64,000 nt of DNA from CBFHSF01 sp965661055 (GTDB lineage: Bacteria; Bacteroidota; Bacteroidia; Flavobacteriales; Schleiferiaceae): positions 1 to 64,000 of the forward strand of contig CBFICS010000013.1 in the NCBI GenBank assembly GCA_965661055.1. The letters run 5' to 3'. The translations under genes were made by a program, and so were the position numbers. The notes below the pieces were generated by a model. It saw only the letters and a list, made by a program, of their open reading frames with translations, was not told the DNA's origin and did no database searches. Positions 52,927 to 61,011 of this stretch are shown piece by piece. Each line of letters starts with the position of its first letter. Position 1 is the first letter of the stretch.

Positions 52927-54403
52927 AAATACTACGGTGTTCTTTAATGATTTGATTTGCGACTACTTGACCACTAATTAATGAAGGTGGAACTCCAGGA
53001 CCAGGGGTTGTTAATTGTCCAGTGAAATAAAGGTTATGAAGCTTTTTATTTTTGATGCTTGGTTTTAAAATGGCTGTTTGGTCAAGGGTGTTGGCCAAAC
53101 CATAGGCATTTCCTTTAAAACTATTGTACTCACTAATAAATTCTGAATAAGCGAAATCTTTTCTATAAACTATTGACTCTGCGATAGAGGTTTTAAAGTG
53201 TTTTTCTATTCTTTTTATGACCAAATTAAAGTAGTGATCTTTAATTTCTTGAGAATCTTTTAACCCCGGCGCTGAGGGAATTAAAATAAATAGGTTTTCT
53301 CCTTTTTCAGGTGCGGTGGTTGGATCTGTTTTTGAGGTAACAGAAAGATAAAAAAGCGGATCTTCAGGCCAAGATTCTGTTTCGTACAATGACTTGGCAT
53401 GCATTTCAAAATCTGCATCAAAGAATAAGTTATGATGCAATGCTCCTTCAAGTTTTTTATCTAATCCCACATAGTATAGTAAGGAGGATGGTGCCATTTT
53501 TCTTTTGTCCCAATACTTATCTGAGTAGTTTGAATACTTAGGATCTAATACCTTTTTATCAATGTGATGGTAATCGGCAGAAGCTACTACAACATCAGCG
53601 TAGAAAGTATCTGAGTCTGTTACTACGGATTTAACCTCATTTGACTCATATTCAAACGATTGAACATCTTGATTGAAAGCGAATTCCACACCAAGTTCAC
53701 TACATACAGAAACCATTGCCGTTACAATTTCATGCATTCCACCTTTAGGAAACCATGTGCCCAAAGACATGTCTGCGTAGTTCATTAGAGAATAGAGCGC
53801 AGGGGTATTTTTTGGCATGGCACCCAAAAACAAAATAGGAAATTCTAAGATTTCTATAAGTTTAGGATTGCTAAATGATTTTCTGATAAAGCTTTTTATC
53901 GAGGAGAAAAGGTTTAACTGAAATAAACCTTTTACCACCCGGATGTCAGCAAATTCTAAAAGAGATTGTCCGGGCTTTTTTACTAATTCTTGAATCCCAA
54001 TTTCATATTTGTACTGGGCATCCTTTAAAAAGTTCTTAAGCTTCTCTCCTGCCCCAACTTCCTGAGATTCAAACCAGTCTACCAACTTTGGCATACTCGC
54101 TGAGAGGTCTACATATTCCTCTTCGCCAAAATATATTCTATAACTAGGGTCTAAACGCTCTAATTCGTAAAAATCAGAGACATTTTTTCCAAAATCATTG
54201 AAAAAAGAATCAAAAACATCAGGCATCCAATACCACGAGGGACCCATGTCAAAAGTAAAACCTGCTTCAGAAAATTTTCTAGCTCTTCCGCCAGGCGAAT
54301 TGTGCTTTTCTAAAATAGTGACCTGGTAGCCTGCTTTGGCCAAGTAGGCCGCAGAAGACAATCCTGAAAATCCAGCTCCAATAACAATCGCCTTTTGTTT
54401 CAT
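52910..54403 (-). CDS. crtI: Phytoene desaturase (CrtI type)
   Basis: The 497-residue FAD-dependent desaturase begins with the dinucleotide-binding motif VIGAGFSGLSSAAYLAKAG (6-24) and EKHNSPGGRA, and ends with the CrtI signature LYFTGQLTTPGPGVPPSLISGQVVA. It desaturates phytoene to lycopene or related products. The gene begins one base after the sigma-factor stop and overlaps crtB, giving sigma, crtI, crtB in one message. The number of desaturations cannot be read from sequence. Confidence 0.93.
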   Translation of the reverse strand: MKQKAIVIGAGFSGLSSAAYLAKAGYQVTILEKHNSPGGRARKFSEAGFTFDMGPSWYWMPDVFDSFFNDFGKNVSDFYELERLDPSYRIYFGEEEYVDLSASMPKLVDWFESQEVGAGEKLKNFLKDAQYKYEIGIQELVKKPGQSLLEFADIRVVKGLFQLNLFSSIKSFIRKSFSNPKLIEILEFPILFLGAMPKNTPALYSLMNYADMSLGTWFPKGGMHEIVTAMVSVCSELGVEFAFNQDVQSFEYESNEVKSVVTDSDTFYADVVVASADYHHIDKKVLDPKYSNYSDKYWDKRKMAPSSLLYYVGLDKKLEGALHHNLFFDADFEMHAKSLYETESWPEDPLFYLSVTSKTDPTTAPEKGENLFILIPSAPGLKDSQEIKDHYFNLVIKRIEKHFKTSIAESIVYRKDFAYSEFISEYNSFKGNAYGLANTLDQTAILKPSIKNKKLHNLYFTGQLTTPGPGVPPSLISGQVVANQIIKEHRSIYESIV

Positions 54404-54404
54404 A

Positions 54405-54911
54405 TTAATTCCTGTAATCTTGAAGTTTCTCCATCATCTTTTTTCTAGCTAGAAAAATACGACTTTTTACCGTACCTAATGGAATATCTAAAATTTCAGA
54501 AATTTCTTCGTACTTAAAGCCATTGAAGTGCATCATAAATGCATCTACATAATTTTTTTCAATCGTTGATATTTGCTTCATGATATAGTCATTGTCAACT
54601 GTTGAATCAGCAAACTCAGAACGACTGGATTCTTGAGAGTTTAAGAAAAACTGATTTTCCGTTTCATCAACAAACGTGTTTCTGTTTTTCTTCTTGCGAT
54701 AGTTATTAATAAAGGTATTTTTCATGATTGTGTAAAGCCATCCCTTAAGGTTTGTCCCTACCCTATACTTATCTTTGTTTTTTAGGGCCTTTAGCATAGT
54801 ATCTTGGATAAGATCATCTGCTTCGTCCATTTGACGAGTTAATTTTAAAGCTAATTGCTTTAAAAATGAATGATGGTCTGAAATCAATGCACCAAATTCT
54901 GGAGTAGACAT
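54405..54911 (-). CDS. ECF sigma-70 factor (LitS/CarQ-like position) of the carotenoid operon
   Basis: The protein has ECF regions 2 (LALKLTRQMDEADDLIQDTMLKALKN and KGWLYTIMKNTFINNYRKKK) and 4 (HFNGFKYEEISEILDIPLGTVKSRIFLARKKM). I chose ATG 54911 (MSTPEFGALIS, 168 aa). The alternative ATG at 54950 adds 13 residues unlike the family and would put a -7 promoter-like TAACTTTG inside the gene. By position, just downstream of a CarH/LitR-type regulator and directly before crtI, it likely activates light-inducible promoters; this is inference from the LitR-LitS arrangement in other bacteria. No anti-sigma gene is adjacent. Confidence 0.88.
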   Translation of the reverse strand: MSTPEFGALISDHHSFLKQLALKLTRQMDEADDLIQDTMLKALKNKDKYRVGTNLKGWLYTIMKNTFINNYRKKKNRNTFVDETENQFFLNSQESSRSEFADSTVDNDYIMKQISTIEKNYVDAFMMHFNGFKYEEISEILDIPLGTVKSRIFLARKKMMEKLQDYRN

Positions 54912-54915
54912 TTCA

Positions 54916-55014
54916 ATTTTGTTTAAGATTCTTGTCCCAAAGTTAAACATAATTGGGTTACGACCTAATTTTTGTTTAACTTTTTTTGAATCTAATTAAA
55001 CATTTTGTTTAAAC
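54916..55014. promoter_or_regulatory. Three same-direction ATTTTGTTTAA repeats upstream of the sigma gene
   Basis: ATTTTGTTTAA occurs at 54916-54926, ATTTTTGTTTAA (one extra T) at 54968-54979 and ATTTTGTTTAA again at 55002-55012. The copies flank the candidate -7 element and lie about 52 and 34 bases apart. The related 10-mer ATTTTGTTTA recurs in the regulator's own upstream region (56008-56017), and the inverted form TTTAAACAAA is at 55985-55994. AT-rich background makes single copies unremarkable, but this clustering suggests an operator. Confidence 0.5.
54938..54945 (-). promoter_or_regulatory. Candidate -7 element of the sigma-crt operon
   Basis: Read on the minus strand, TAACTTTG fits TAnnTTTG. 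If used, transcription starts about 20 bases before the ATG at 54911. The expected -33 position holds TTAG rather than TTTG, so the promoter would be weak without an activator. Confidence 0.4.
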
Positions 55015-55032
55015 ATTGACTTATTCAATGTT
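55012..55032. promoter_or_regulatory. Perfect 8-bp-arm palindrome upstream of the sigma gene (candidate CarH-type operator)
   Basis: AACATTGA (55012-55019) and its exact complement TCAATGTT (55025-55032) are separated by CTTAT. The 21-bp dyad lies between the regulator gene and the sigma gene. No T-run follows on the minus strand, so it is a poor terminator and a better candidate operator for the adjacent MerR-type regulator. Confidence 0.55.
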
Positions 55033-55063
55033 CTAACAATACTTTTTTTTGTTGAAATGAGTA

Positions 55064-55948
55064 CTAAAGAGCTAGAGTGAGCTCTTTTAAAGTATGAAAA
55101 GTATGAAAATCAACGTGATCAAGAGAAGGCTTGTAACCATTAATCTGTGAACCTGTGAAGTAATAAGACAAATTATGCCCACTCGTCATTTCAATGAGTC
55201 TGTCAAAATAGACATCTATAAGGTCAGAATGAGGATTAGTAGTAAAGATACTTACCAGAGCATCAATCTTTTTTTGCCTAATAATTCCTAATAGATATTC
55301 TGCCGGAACAGATTGCCCAAGATAAATCACTTGATTCCCTTTACTTTTAAGGTAAAAATTAAGGTATAAAAGTCCTAATTCATGAAGTTCTTGGTCAGGC
55401 AAGTACAATAGGTATTTTTTAGCTCCCTCTACCCCATCGTTACCTAAACTGTCTATAGCACAATATAATTTTTGCTTAATTAAGTTACTGGCAAAATGCT
55501 CATGACCAATTGAAATGGCATTGGTTTGCCATAGTATACCAACTTGCTGAATAAACGATCCTACTAATAAGGTGAAGGTTTCTTGAGCACCTTTTCGCTT
55601 TATACTAGAATTTAAAACCTTTTCAAACAAATCGGTATCATACTCAAGCATAGCAATTTTTAGGGTGTTGAGTTGAGCTTCTAAGTCTCCTTTATATTGA
55701 GACTCATCGATTACTGCTTCCTGAATCTCTTCTCTCGAAAGTTTAGCACTTTTAGAAATTTTTAATCCGGAATTAACCAAAACAGAAATATTCAACAAAT
55801 GCTTTAGATCTGCTTCTTGGTAATACCTAATATTGGTTTCCGTTCGGCTAGGCTCAATAATTTGATGCCTTTGTTCCCAGATTCTAATGGTATGAGCTTT
55901 TATTCCAGTTAAATGCTCTAAATCTTTAATAGAATACTTTCTTACCAT
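55064..55948 (-). CDS. MerR-family regulator with B12-binding photosensory domain (CarH/LitR type)
   Basis: From the ATG at 55948 (294 aa) the protein has an N-terminal MerR winged helix (MVRKYSIKDLEHLTGIKAHTIRIWEQRH), a helical middle, and a cobalamin-binding domain. The light-sensing motif Trp-x9-Glu-His is present (Trp140, Glu150, His151 in WQTNAISIGHEH), and the B12-binding E-x-H-x-x-G is ELHELG (His189, the likely axial ligand). These are the residues that define adenosylcobalamin photoreceptors of the CarH group: tetramers repress in the dark and fall apart in light. It sits just upstream of, and parallel to, the sigma-carotenoid operon it probably controls. A TTG start at 55993 would add 15 residues ahead of the family-typical N terminus. 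Confidence 0.9.
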   Translation of the reverse strand: MVRKYSIKDLEHLTGIKAHTIRIWEQRHQIIEPSRTETNIRYYQEADLKHLLNISVLVNSGLKISKSAKLSREEIQEAVIDESQYKGDLEAQLNTLKIAMLEYDTDLFEKVLNSSIKRKGAQETFTLLVGSFIQQVGILWQTNAISIGHEHFASNLIKQKLYCAIDSLGNDGVEGAKKYLLYLPDQELHELGLLYLNFYLKSKGNQVIYLGQSVPAEYLLGIIRQKKIDALVSIFTTNPHSDLIDVYFDRLIEMTSGHNLSYYFTGSQINGYKPSLDHVDFHTFHTLKELTLAL

Positions 55949-55984
55949 TTCATTTGCGTTATGTTGAAGCTTGTGATGTATTTC

Positions 55985-56017
55985 TTTAAACAAACCGCAA
56001 ACTAACCATTTTGTTTA
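55985..56017. promoter_or_regulatory. Inverted TAAACAAA / TTTGTTTA pair upstream of the CarH-like gene
   Basis: TAAACAAA at 55987-55994 and TTTGTTTA at 56010-56017 are exact inverted repeats separated by 15 bases in the intergenic region shared with prfC. The same words recur upstream of the sigma gene, consistent with autoregulation by the regulator. Confidence 0.45.
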
Positions 56018-56055
56018 GCAAAAAGTTCACATCGCAAATTTTCCACTCATTATGT

Positions 56056-56063
56056 TATCTTTG
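56056..56063 (+). promoter_or_regulatory. Candidate -7 element (TATCTTTG) of prfC
   Basis: TATCTTTG fits TAnnTTTG and lies 20 bases before the prfC ATG. No TTTG is visible at the -33 position. Confidence 0.4.
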
Positions 56064-56083
56064 CCGGCCTAATAGCAGAATGT

Positions 56084-57664
56084 ATGAGCCTTCAGTCAGA
56101 AATCAAGAGAAGAAGAACGTTTGGAATTATATCTCACCCCGATGCGGGTAAAACCACTTTAACGGAAAAGTTACTTCTTTTCGGAGGCGCTATTCAAGAA
56201 GCTGGAGCTGTTAAATCTAACAAGATTAAAAAAACGGCAACTTCTGATTTCATGGAGATTGAAAAACAAAGAGGTATTTCAGTAGCAACTTCTGTTATGG
56301 GCTTTGAATACAAGGATGTAAAAATCAATATTCTTGATACACCAGGTCACCAAGATTTTGCTGAAGACACCTACAGAACCCTTACTGCGGTAGATAGTTC
56401 TATAGTTGTAATTGACGTTGCCAAAGGAGTTGAACCTCAAACTGAAAAGCTTGTAAACGTATGTAGAATGCGAAAAACTCCAATGATAATCTTTATCAAT
56501 AAGTTAGATAGAGAGGGTAAAGATGCAATGGACCTACTCGATGAAGTGGAAGAAAAGTTAGGTTTAAATGTATGCCCAATGTCTTGGCCCATTGGTATGG
56601 GACAAAGATTTAAAGGGGTATACAACATGTATGAGAAGAACCTAAACCTCTATAAAGAGGTCAATAAGCAAAAGATTTCTGAATCTACTGCATTTGACGA
56701 TGTAACCGATCCTGAATTAGACCGAATGATTGGTGAAGATTTCGCCAATGAATTAAGAGAAGAGCTGGAGTTGGTCCAAGGAGTATATCCTGAATTTTCA
56801 AAAGAAGATTATTTACAAGGAGAAATTGCTCCCGTATTTTTTGGTTCTGCATTGAACAATTTTGGAGTTAGAGAACTACTAGATTGTTTTATTGACATTG
56901 CCCCAATTCCTCAACCTAAGGATGCCGAAGAAAGAACGGTAAAACCTGAAGAAAAAAATCTAACGGGATTTGTTTTTAAGATTCATGCCAACATGGACCC
57001 TAACCACAGAAACCGCTTGGCCTTCTTGAAGGTGGTTTCAGGAACCTTTGAAAGAAATAAAAACTACCAGCACATAAGACTGGGTAAAACCTTTAAATTT
57101 TCCAATCCAACGGCTTTTATGGCTTCTAAGAAAAGTGTTATTGACGAAGCCTTTCCAGGGGATATTGTTGGTATTCCTGACTCTGGGAATTTTAGAATTG
57201 GAGACACGGTAACTGAGGGTGAAACGCTACACTTTGCAGGTATTCCAAGCTTTTCACCTGAACACTTTCGCTTCATCAACAATGCAGATCCTTTAAAGGC
57301 CAAACAATTGGCCAAGGGGGTTGACCAATTAATGGATGAAGGGGTTGCTCAGCTTTTTACTTTGAAGCAAAACGGGAGAAAAATCATCGGTACCGTTGGG
57401 GCCCTTCAATATGAAGTAATTCAGTATAGACTAGAGCATGAATACGGTGCAAAATGTTCATACGAAGCTTTTCCTGCCTTTAAAGCATGTTGGGTAGAAA
57501 CTAAGAATCAAGAACAATTAGAGGAGTTTTCAAAACTTAAACAGCGGTACCTTGCTGAAGATAAGTTTGGACGTCTTGTTTTCTTAGCAGATTCTCAGTT
57601 TTCACTGCAGATGACGCAAGAAAAATTCCCTGACATTACCTTCCATTTAAAGTCTGAATGGTAA
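56084..57664 (+). CDS. prfC: Peptide chain release factor 3
   Basis: The 526-residue GTPase has G1 SHPDAGKTTLTEKLL (about 17-31), the switch I region IEKQRGISVATSVMGF, G3 DTPGHQDFAED and G4 NKLDREG, followed by EF-G-like beta-barrel and C-terminal domains. It recycles class I release factors from the ribosome after peptide release. It is transcribed away from the CarH-like gene, sharing a 135-base intergenic region. Length and motifs are standard. Confidence 0.95.
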   Translation: MSLQSEIKRRRTFGIISHPDAGKTTLTEKLLLFGGAIQEAGAVKSNKIKKTATSDFMEIEKQRGISVATSVMGFEYKDVKINILDTPGHQDFAEDTYRTLTAVDSSIVVIDVAKGVEPQTEKLVNVCRMRKTPMIIFINKLDREGKDAMDLLDEVEEKLGLNVCPMSWPIGMGQRFKGVYNMYEKNLNLYKEVNKQKISESTAFDDVTDPELDRMIGEDFANELREELELVQGVYPEFSKEDYLQGEIAPVFFGSALNNFGVRELLDCFIDIAPIPQPKDAEERTVKPEEKNLTGFVFKIHANMDPNHRNRLAFLKVVSGTFERNKNYQHIRLGKTFKFSNPTAFMASKKSVIDEAFPGDIVGIPDSGNFRIGDTVTEGETLHFAGIPSFSPEHFRFINNADPLKAKQLAKGVDQLMDEGVAQLFTLKQNGRKIIGTVGALQYEVIQYRLEHEYGAKCSYEAFPAFKACWVETKNQEQLEEFSKLKQRYLAEDKFGRLVFLADSQFSLQMTQEKFPDITFHLKSEW

Positions 57665-57730
57665 AAAATAACCTGACGAAAGATATTTTTCTGTAATTTC
57701 AGAAAACATTAATCTAATCTTCAGGTAATT

Positions 57731-58420
57731 ATGAAAAATTCTTCCCCTTTATTTGCTGAGTTCTTCGGAACTTTTTGGTTGGTCCTTGGAGGGTGTGGGT
57801 CCGCTGTTTTAGCCGCGGCTTTCCCCGATTTGGGCATCGGATTTTTAGGTGTATCATTGGCCTTCGGGTTAACGGTTCTTACAATGGCTTACGCGGTAGG
57901 TCATATTAGTGGAGGGCACTTTAACCCAGCGGTTACATTTGGTCTTTGGGCTGGTGGACGATTTGACGGAAAGTCTCTACTTCCTTACATCATTTCACAA
58001 GTTTTGGGCGGAATTGCTGGAGCAGGTGTTTTGTACATTCTTGCTACTGGCAACGGGTCTGATATTGGAAGTTTTGCTGCCAATGGTTATGGTGAGCATT
58101 CTCCAGGGGGATATTCTTTGGTGGCAGCCTTAACCTCTGAAGTGGTAATGACCTTCTTTTTCCTTATTATTATCCTAGGTGCTACTGACGGAAATGCAGC
58201 AAAAGGTTTTGGTGGGCTAGCCATTGGGCTTGCGTTAACGCTTATTCACCTTATAAGTATACCTATTACAAATACCTCTGTTAACCCTGCCCGTAGTACA
58301 AGTCAAGCTTTATTTGTTGGCGACTGGGCGGTTGGGCAATTGTGGTTATTTTGGGTTGCTCCTATTGTTGGTGCTCTTTTGGCCGGATTTGTCTACAAAG
58401 CATTTTTGCAGAAAAAATAA
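57731..58420 (+). CDS. aqpZ: Aquaporin Z-type water channel
   Basis: The 229-residue protein has six membrane segments and the two half-helix motifs NPA (65-67, HFNPAVTFG) and NPA/R (185-188, TSVNPARST). The aromatic/arginine constriction is Phe45, His173, Thr182 and Arg188, the set found in E. coli AqpZ, so strict water selectivity is expected. It sits alone between prfC and a DUF1801 gene. Confidence 0.93.
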   Translation: MKNSSPLFAEFFGTFWLVLGGCGSAVLAAAFPDLGIGFLGVSLAFGLTVLTMAYAVGHISGGHFNPAVTFGLWAGGRFDGKSLLPYIISQVLGGIAGAGVLYILATGNGSDIGSFAANGYGEHSPGGYSLVAALTSEVVMTFFFLIIILGATDGNAAKGFGGLAIGLALTLIHLISIPITNTSVNPARSTSQALFVGDWAVGQLWLFWVAPIVGALLAGFVYKAFLQKK

Positions 58421-58440
58421 ACTCGACATTCTTCAGTTAA

Positions 58441-58470
58441 AGTCATCTATTGATGGCTTTTTTTTTTCTC
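58441..58470 (+). terminator. Terminator after aqpZ
   Basis: AGTCATC (58441-58447) pairs with GATGGCT (58452-58458) including one G-U, with a four-base loop and nine Ts after it. It lies 20 bases downstream of the aqpZ stop. Confidence 0.75.
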
Positions 58471-58486
58471 AATAAGCATACTATCT

Positions 58487-58900
58487 ATGGCCGAAAATAA
58501 AACTCAAAAGACAAAAGTGCTTCCTCTTGACTTTATAGAAAAGGTAGAGAATGATCAGAAACGGGAAGATTCTAAAACCCTTTATAAAATACTGGTTGAT
58601 ATTACAGGACAGGAAGGAAAAATGTGGGGCCCTTCAATTATTGGCTTTGGAGATTACAGATACAAATACGCCTCTGGAAGAGAAGGTGATTGGTTTTATA
58701 TTGGATTTAGTCCAAGGGCCCAAAACCTTACTATTTACCTAATGGATGGCGCTGAAACTTACACGGCCCTTTTAGACAAAATGGGAAAGTATAAAACAGG
58801 AAAATCATGTTTATACATAAAATCTTTAGAAAAGATTGACGTAGAAATTTTAAAAGAGGTCATGACCCAAAGTGTGACTCGTTTTAAAAATAAAAAATGA
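58487..58900 (+). CDS. DUF1801 (YdhG-like) domain protein
   Basis: This 137-residue cytoplasmic protein has the DUF1801 pattern: an N-terminal helix (FIEKVENDQKREDSKTLYKIL), MWGPSIIGFGDYRYKYASGREGDWFYIGFSPRAQNLTIYLM (about 46-86) and a C-terminal KTGKSCLYIKSLEKIDVEIL. The fold resembles frataxin-like/YdhG proteins; the function is unknown. It is a single-gene unit with terminators on both sides. Confidence 0.88.
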   Translation: MAENKTQKTKVLPLDFIEKVENDQKREDSKTLYKILVDITGQEGKMWGPSIIGFGDYRYKYASGREGDWFYIGFSPRAQNLTIYLMDGAETYTALLDKMGKYKTGKSCLYIKSLEKIDVEILKEVMTQSVTRFKNKK

Positions 58901-58972
58901 CAAGACCCTGTTTATTACCACTACCCCATTGGCTTCGGCAAAATTTACAGACTACATACAACCTGAATAATA

Positions 58973-59003
58973 AAAAATCCCCAGCTTGTGACTGGGGATT
59001 TTT
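58973..59003. terminator. Bidirectional terminator between DUF1801 gene and choice-of-anchor gene
   Basis: AAAAATCCCCAG (58973-58984) and CTGGGGATTTTT (58992-59003) form a perfect 12-bp stem with a seven-base loop. A-runs and T-runs on both sides suit the convergent genes. Confidence 0.85.
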
Positions 59004-59047
59004 ATTTTGATTGGGTTGGTAAGTAAAGGCTAGGTCAGTTTGGCCTT

Positions 59048-60835
59048 TTATTGTAAAACTACTTTTACAGGAGTTGAATCATTTATCTGAACCAAGTAGA
59101 CTCCGCTAGTTAATTGACTAAGATTAATTTGATCCGTAGACTTTTCGCTCATCAACATTTTTCCCGAAAGGTCCATAACCTTCCAATTGCTTGGTGAATT
59201 TACTTTTAATAAACCGCTTGTTGGATTAGGGAAAACTACATTTTGATTACCTGTTGATTCTTTAATTCCGATGCCCGAAATATTTACCTCGAAAAGAGTT
59301 ACCGTACCTGAAACCTCGTTAGAAACAGCAATCAAATTCTTTTGGTTTGGACTTGCTGAAGCAGGAATGAAGTGAACATCTTCTGGTCCTAAGTCTAAGG
59401 CTGCTGCTGTAGTAGCATCAGCTGTAAAGTCTCTATTATTGAAATAGGTTTTGTAAATAGGATTTGAAGGATTTGAAATATCATACACCATAATACCCCC
59501 TATTCTTTCCAGACCAATAAAAGCATAGGTACTACCGTTAATAGTTGCAATTTCAATAGCCTCTGGTTCGGGTCCTTTATTGTCAGAGCGATTCAAAAAG
59601 CTATCATTGTCATCGTTGGTAGAATTAAAGTAATCTGGAAGTTCTGTCAGAATGGTTTGTTCAAATTCGTCGCCAGAATCGTAAATCATGGTTTGAGTTG
59701 CAGCATTTACAATAGAGAAAGATCTAGCTCCAAAAACGTAGAACGCTTCATTTCTACCATCGTTATCATAATCACCGTCTGTTGCAGAAACGGTTAACCT
59801 CCCCATTTCGTTGTTTGATTGAAGTGTAGCGTAATTTGGAAATACCAATGTATCTAATAAGAGATCTTTTATTCTAACTTCATCCTCAAAGTTGTCATAC
59901 TCTCTTCCATCGCCTTCATTGGCTAAGGCAAAGTATTGGGTTCCATTAATTGAAAATCCCGCAACAGCATCTGGCATATACATGCCATATAACTGGGCAT
60001 GGGGTTCAATAATTACGGTATCATTTTTATCAGAAACATCAAGTCCGTTTCCGGGAAGTGAATGATCTTTAAACCCAAGTCCGTAAACGGAAATCACTGA
60101 CTTACTGATTAGGTCTATTTCTGCAATTGCATTGTTTTCTTGCAAGGTTACATACGCCTTGGTATTGTCATCAGAAACTGCTACATATTCAGGTTCAATA
60201 TCTTGAGCAATGGTTGCAAGTCCGTTGTTGCCATTGATACGGACGGTAGAATCTAAAGAAGAGGCAGATATGGAAGAGAAATCAATATGATTAACCATAG
60301 TGATATTCAATGGTAAGGTTGAAGATCCTAAGGTGATAATACTCACTGAGCCATTAGGGTCAACGGTGTAATCACTACTAGGTTCACCTTCGTTGGCAGT
60401 AATAACCATAAGTCCGTTAGGAGAAAAGCACACCATATCAGGTAACGCACCCACGGTTACAGAGTCTAACTTTGTTCCCATAGCATTGTAAAAAACTACC
60501 CTTCCGCTATCTTGCTTTACCGTAGCTTCTACTGCTACCGCAACAATGCCATTTTTACAAGCCACACTGTTGGGTCCACCGCCATAAAGTTGCCAAGAGT
60601 CTACCTTTACAATGCTGTTGGGGTTAGAAATATCAATTACATCAACCGTATTGTCAAAACTATTGGTAGAGAAAAGTCTTTGTGAAGCTGAATCATAGGC
60701 CACAATTTCTGTAGCTGACTCATCAAATGCTCCTGTTGCATAGGTACTCAAAGGCGTTAGAGTAACTTCTTGAGCGAAACCTATTATTACTGAGGATAAT
60801 AGAGATAATCCTGTTAGAAAATAATTTTTTTTCAT
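59048..60835 (-). CDS. Choice-of-anchor I beta-propeller protein with T9SS C-terminal sorting domain
   Basis: This 595-residue secreted protein has a signal peptide (1-21, ending FAQ), a repeated beta-propeller-like body with PNSVACKNG, SPNGLMVITANEGEPSSDYTVDPNGSVS, EPEYVAVSDDNTKAYVTLQENN and GPEPEAIEI segments, and a type A T9SS tail (FPNPTSGLLKV ... LSGKMLMSEK ... LTSGVYLVQI, about 525-595). The choice-of-anchor I family is a surface-attached protein related to esterase/alkaline-phosphatase-associated beta propellers. It is probably exported by T9SS and anchored on the cell surface. Confidence 0.85.
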   Translation of the reverse strand: MKKNYFLTGLSLLSSVIIGFAQEVTLTPLSTYATGAFDESATEIVAYDSASQRLFSTNSFDNTVDVIDISNPNSIVKVDSWQLYGGGPNSVACKNGIVAVAVEATVKQDSGRVVFYNAMGTKLDSVTVGALPDMVCFSPNGLMVITANEGEPSSDYTVDPNGSVSIITLGSSTLPLNITMVNHIDFSSISASSLDSTVRINGNNGLATIAQDIEPEYVAVSDDNTKAYVTLQENNAIAEIDLISKSVISVYGLGFKDHSLPGNGLDVSDKNDTVIIEPHAQLYGMYMPDAVAGFSINGTQYFALANEGDGREYDNFEDEVRIKDLLLDTLVFPNYATLQSNNEMGRLTVSATDGDYDNDGRNEAFYVFGARSFSIVNAATQTMIYDSGDEFEQTILTELPDYFNSTNDDNDSFLNRSDNKGPEPEAIEIATINGSTYAFIGLERIGGIMVYDISNPSNPIYKTYFNNRDFTADATTAAALDLGPEDVHFIPASASPNQKNLIAVSNEVSGTVTLFEVNISGIGIKESTGNQNVVFPNPTSGLLKVNSPSNWKVMDLSGKMLMSEKSTDQINLSQLTSGVYLVQINDSTPVKVVLQ

Positions 60836-61011
60836 GGTATTAATTTGTTTTCACAAAGGTTTACTCCTAGTTTATTATAAACCTTTAGAGAACATTAATA
60901 CCTTGTGTTTCTTTTGTTATTTTAGAGTTAAGGGCTTCATAAAAAGTTAAAATATCGCTATTGATAATTTTAAATTCCTCCTTATTTTTATCGTTAAATT
61001 TTTGCGCGCGC

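Noticed and set aside
55012..55032. Rho-independent terminator of the CarH-like gene
   Set aside because: The hairpin is AT-rich and followed on the coding strand by mixed sequence rather than a T-run.
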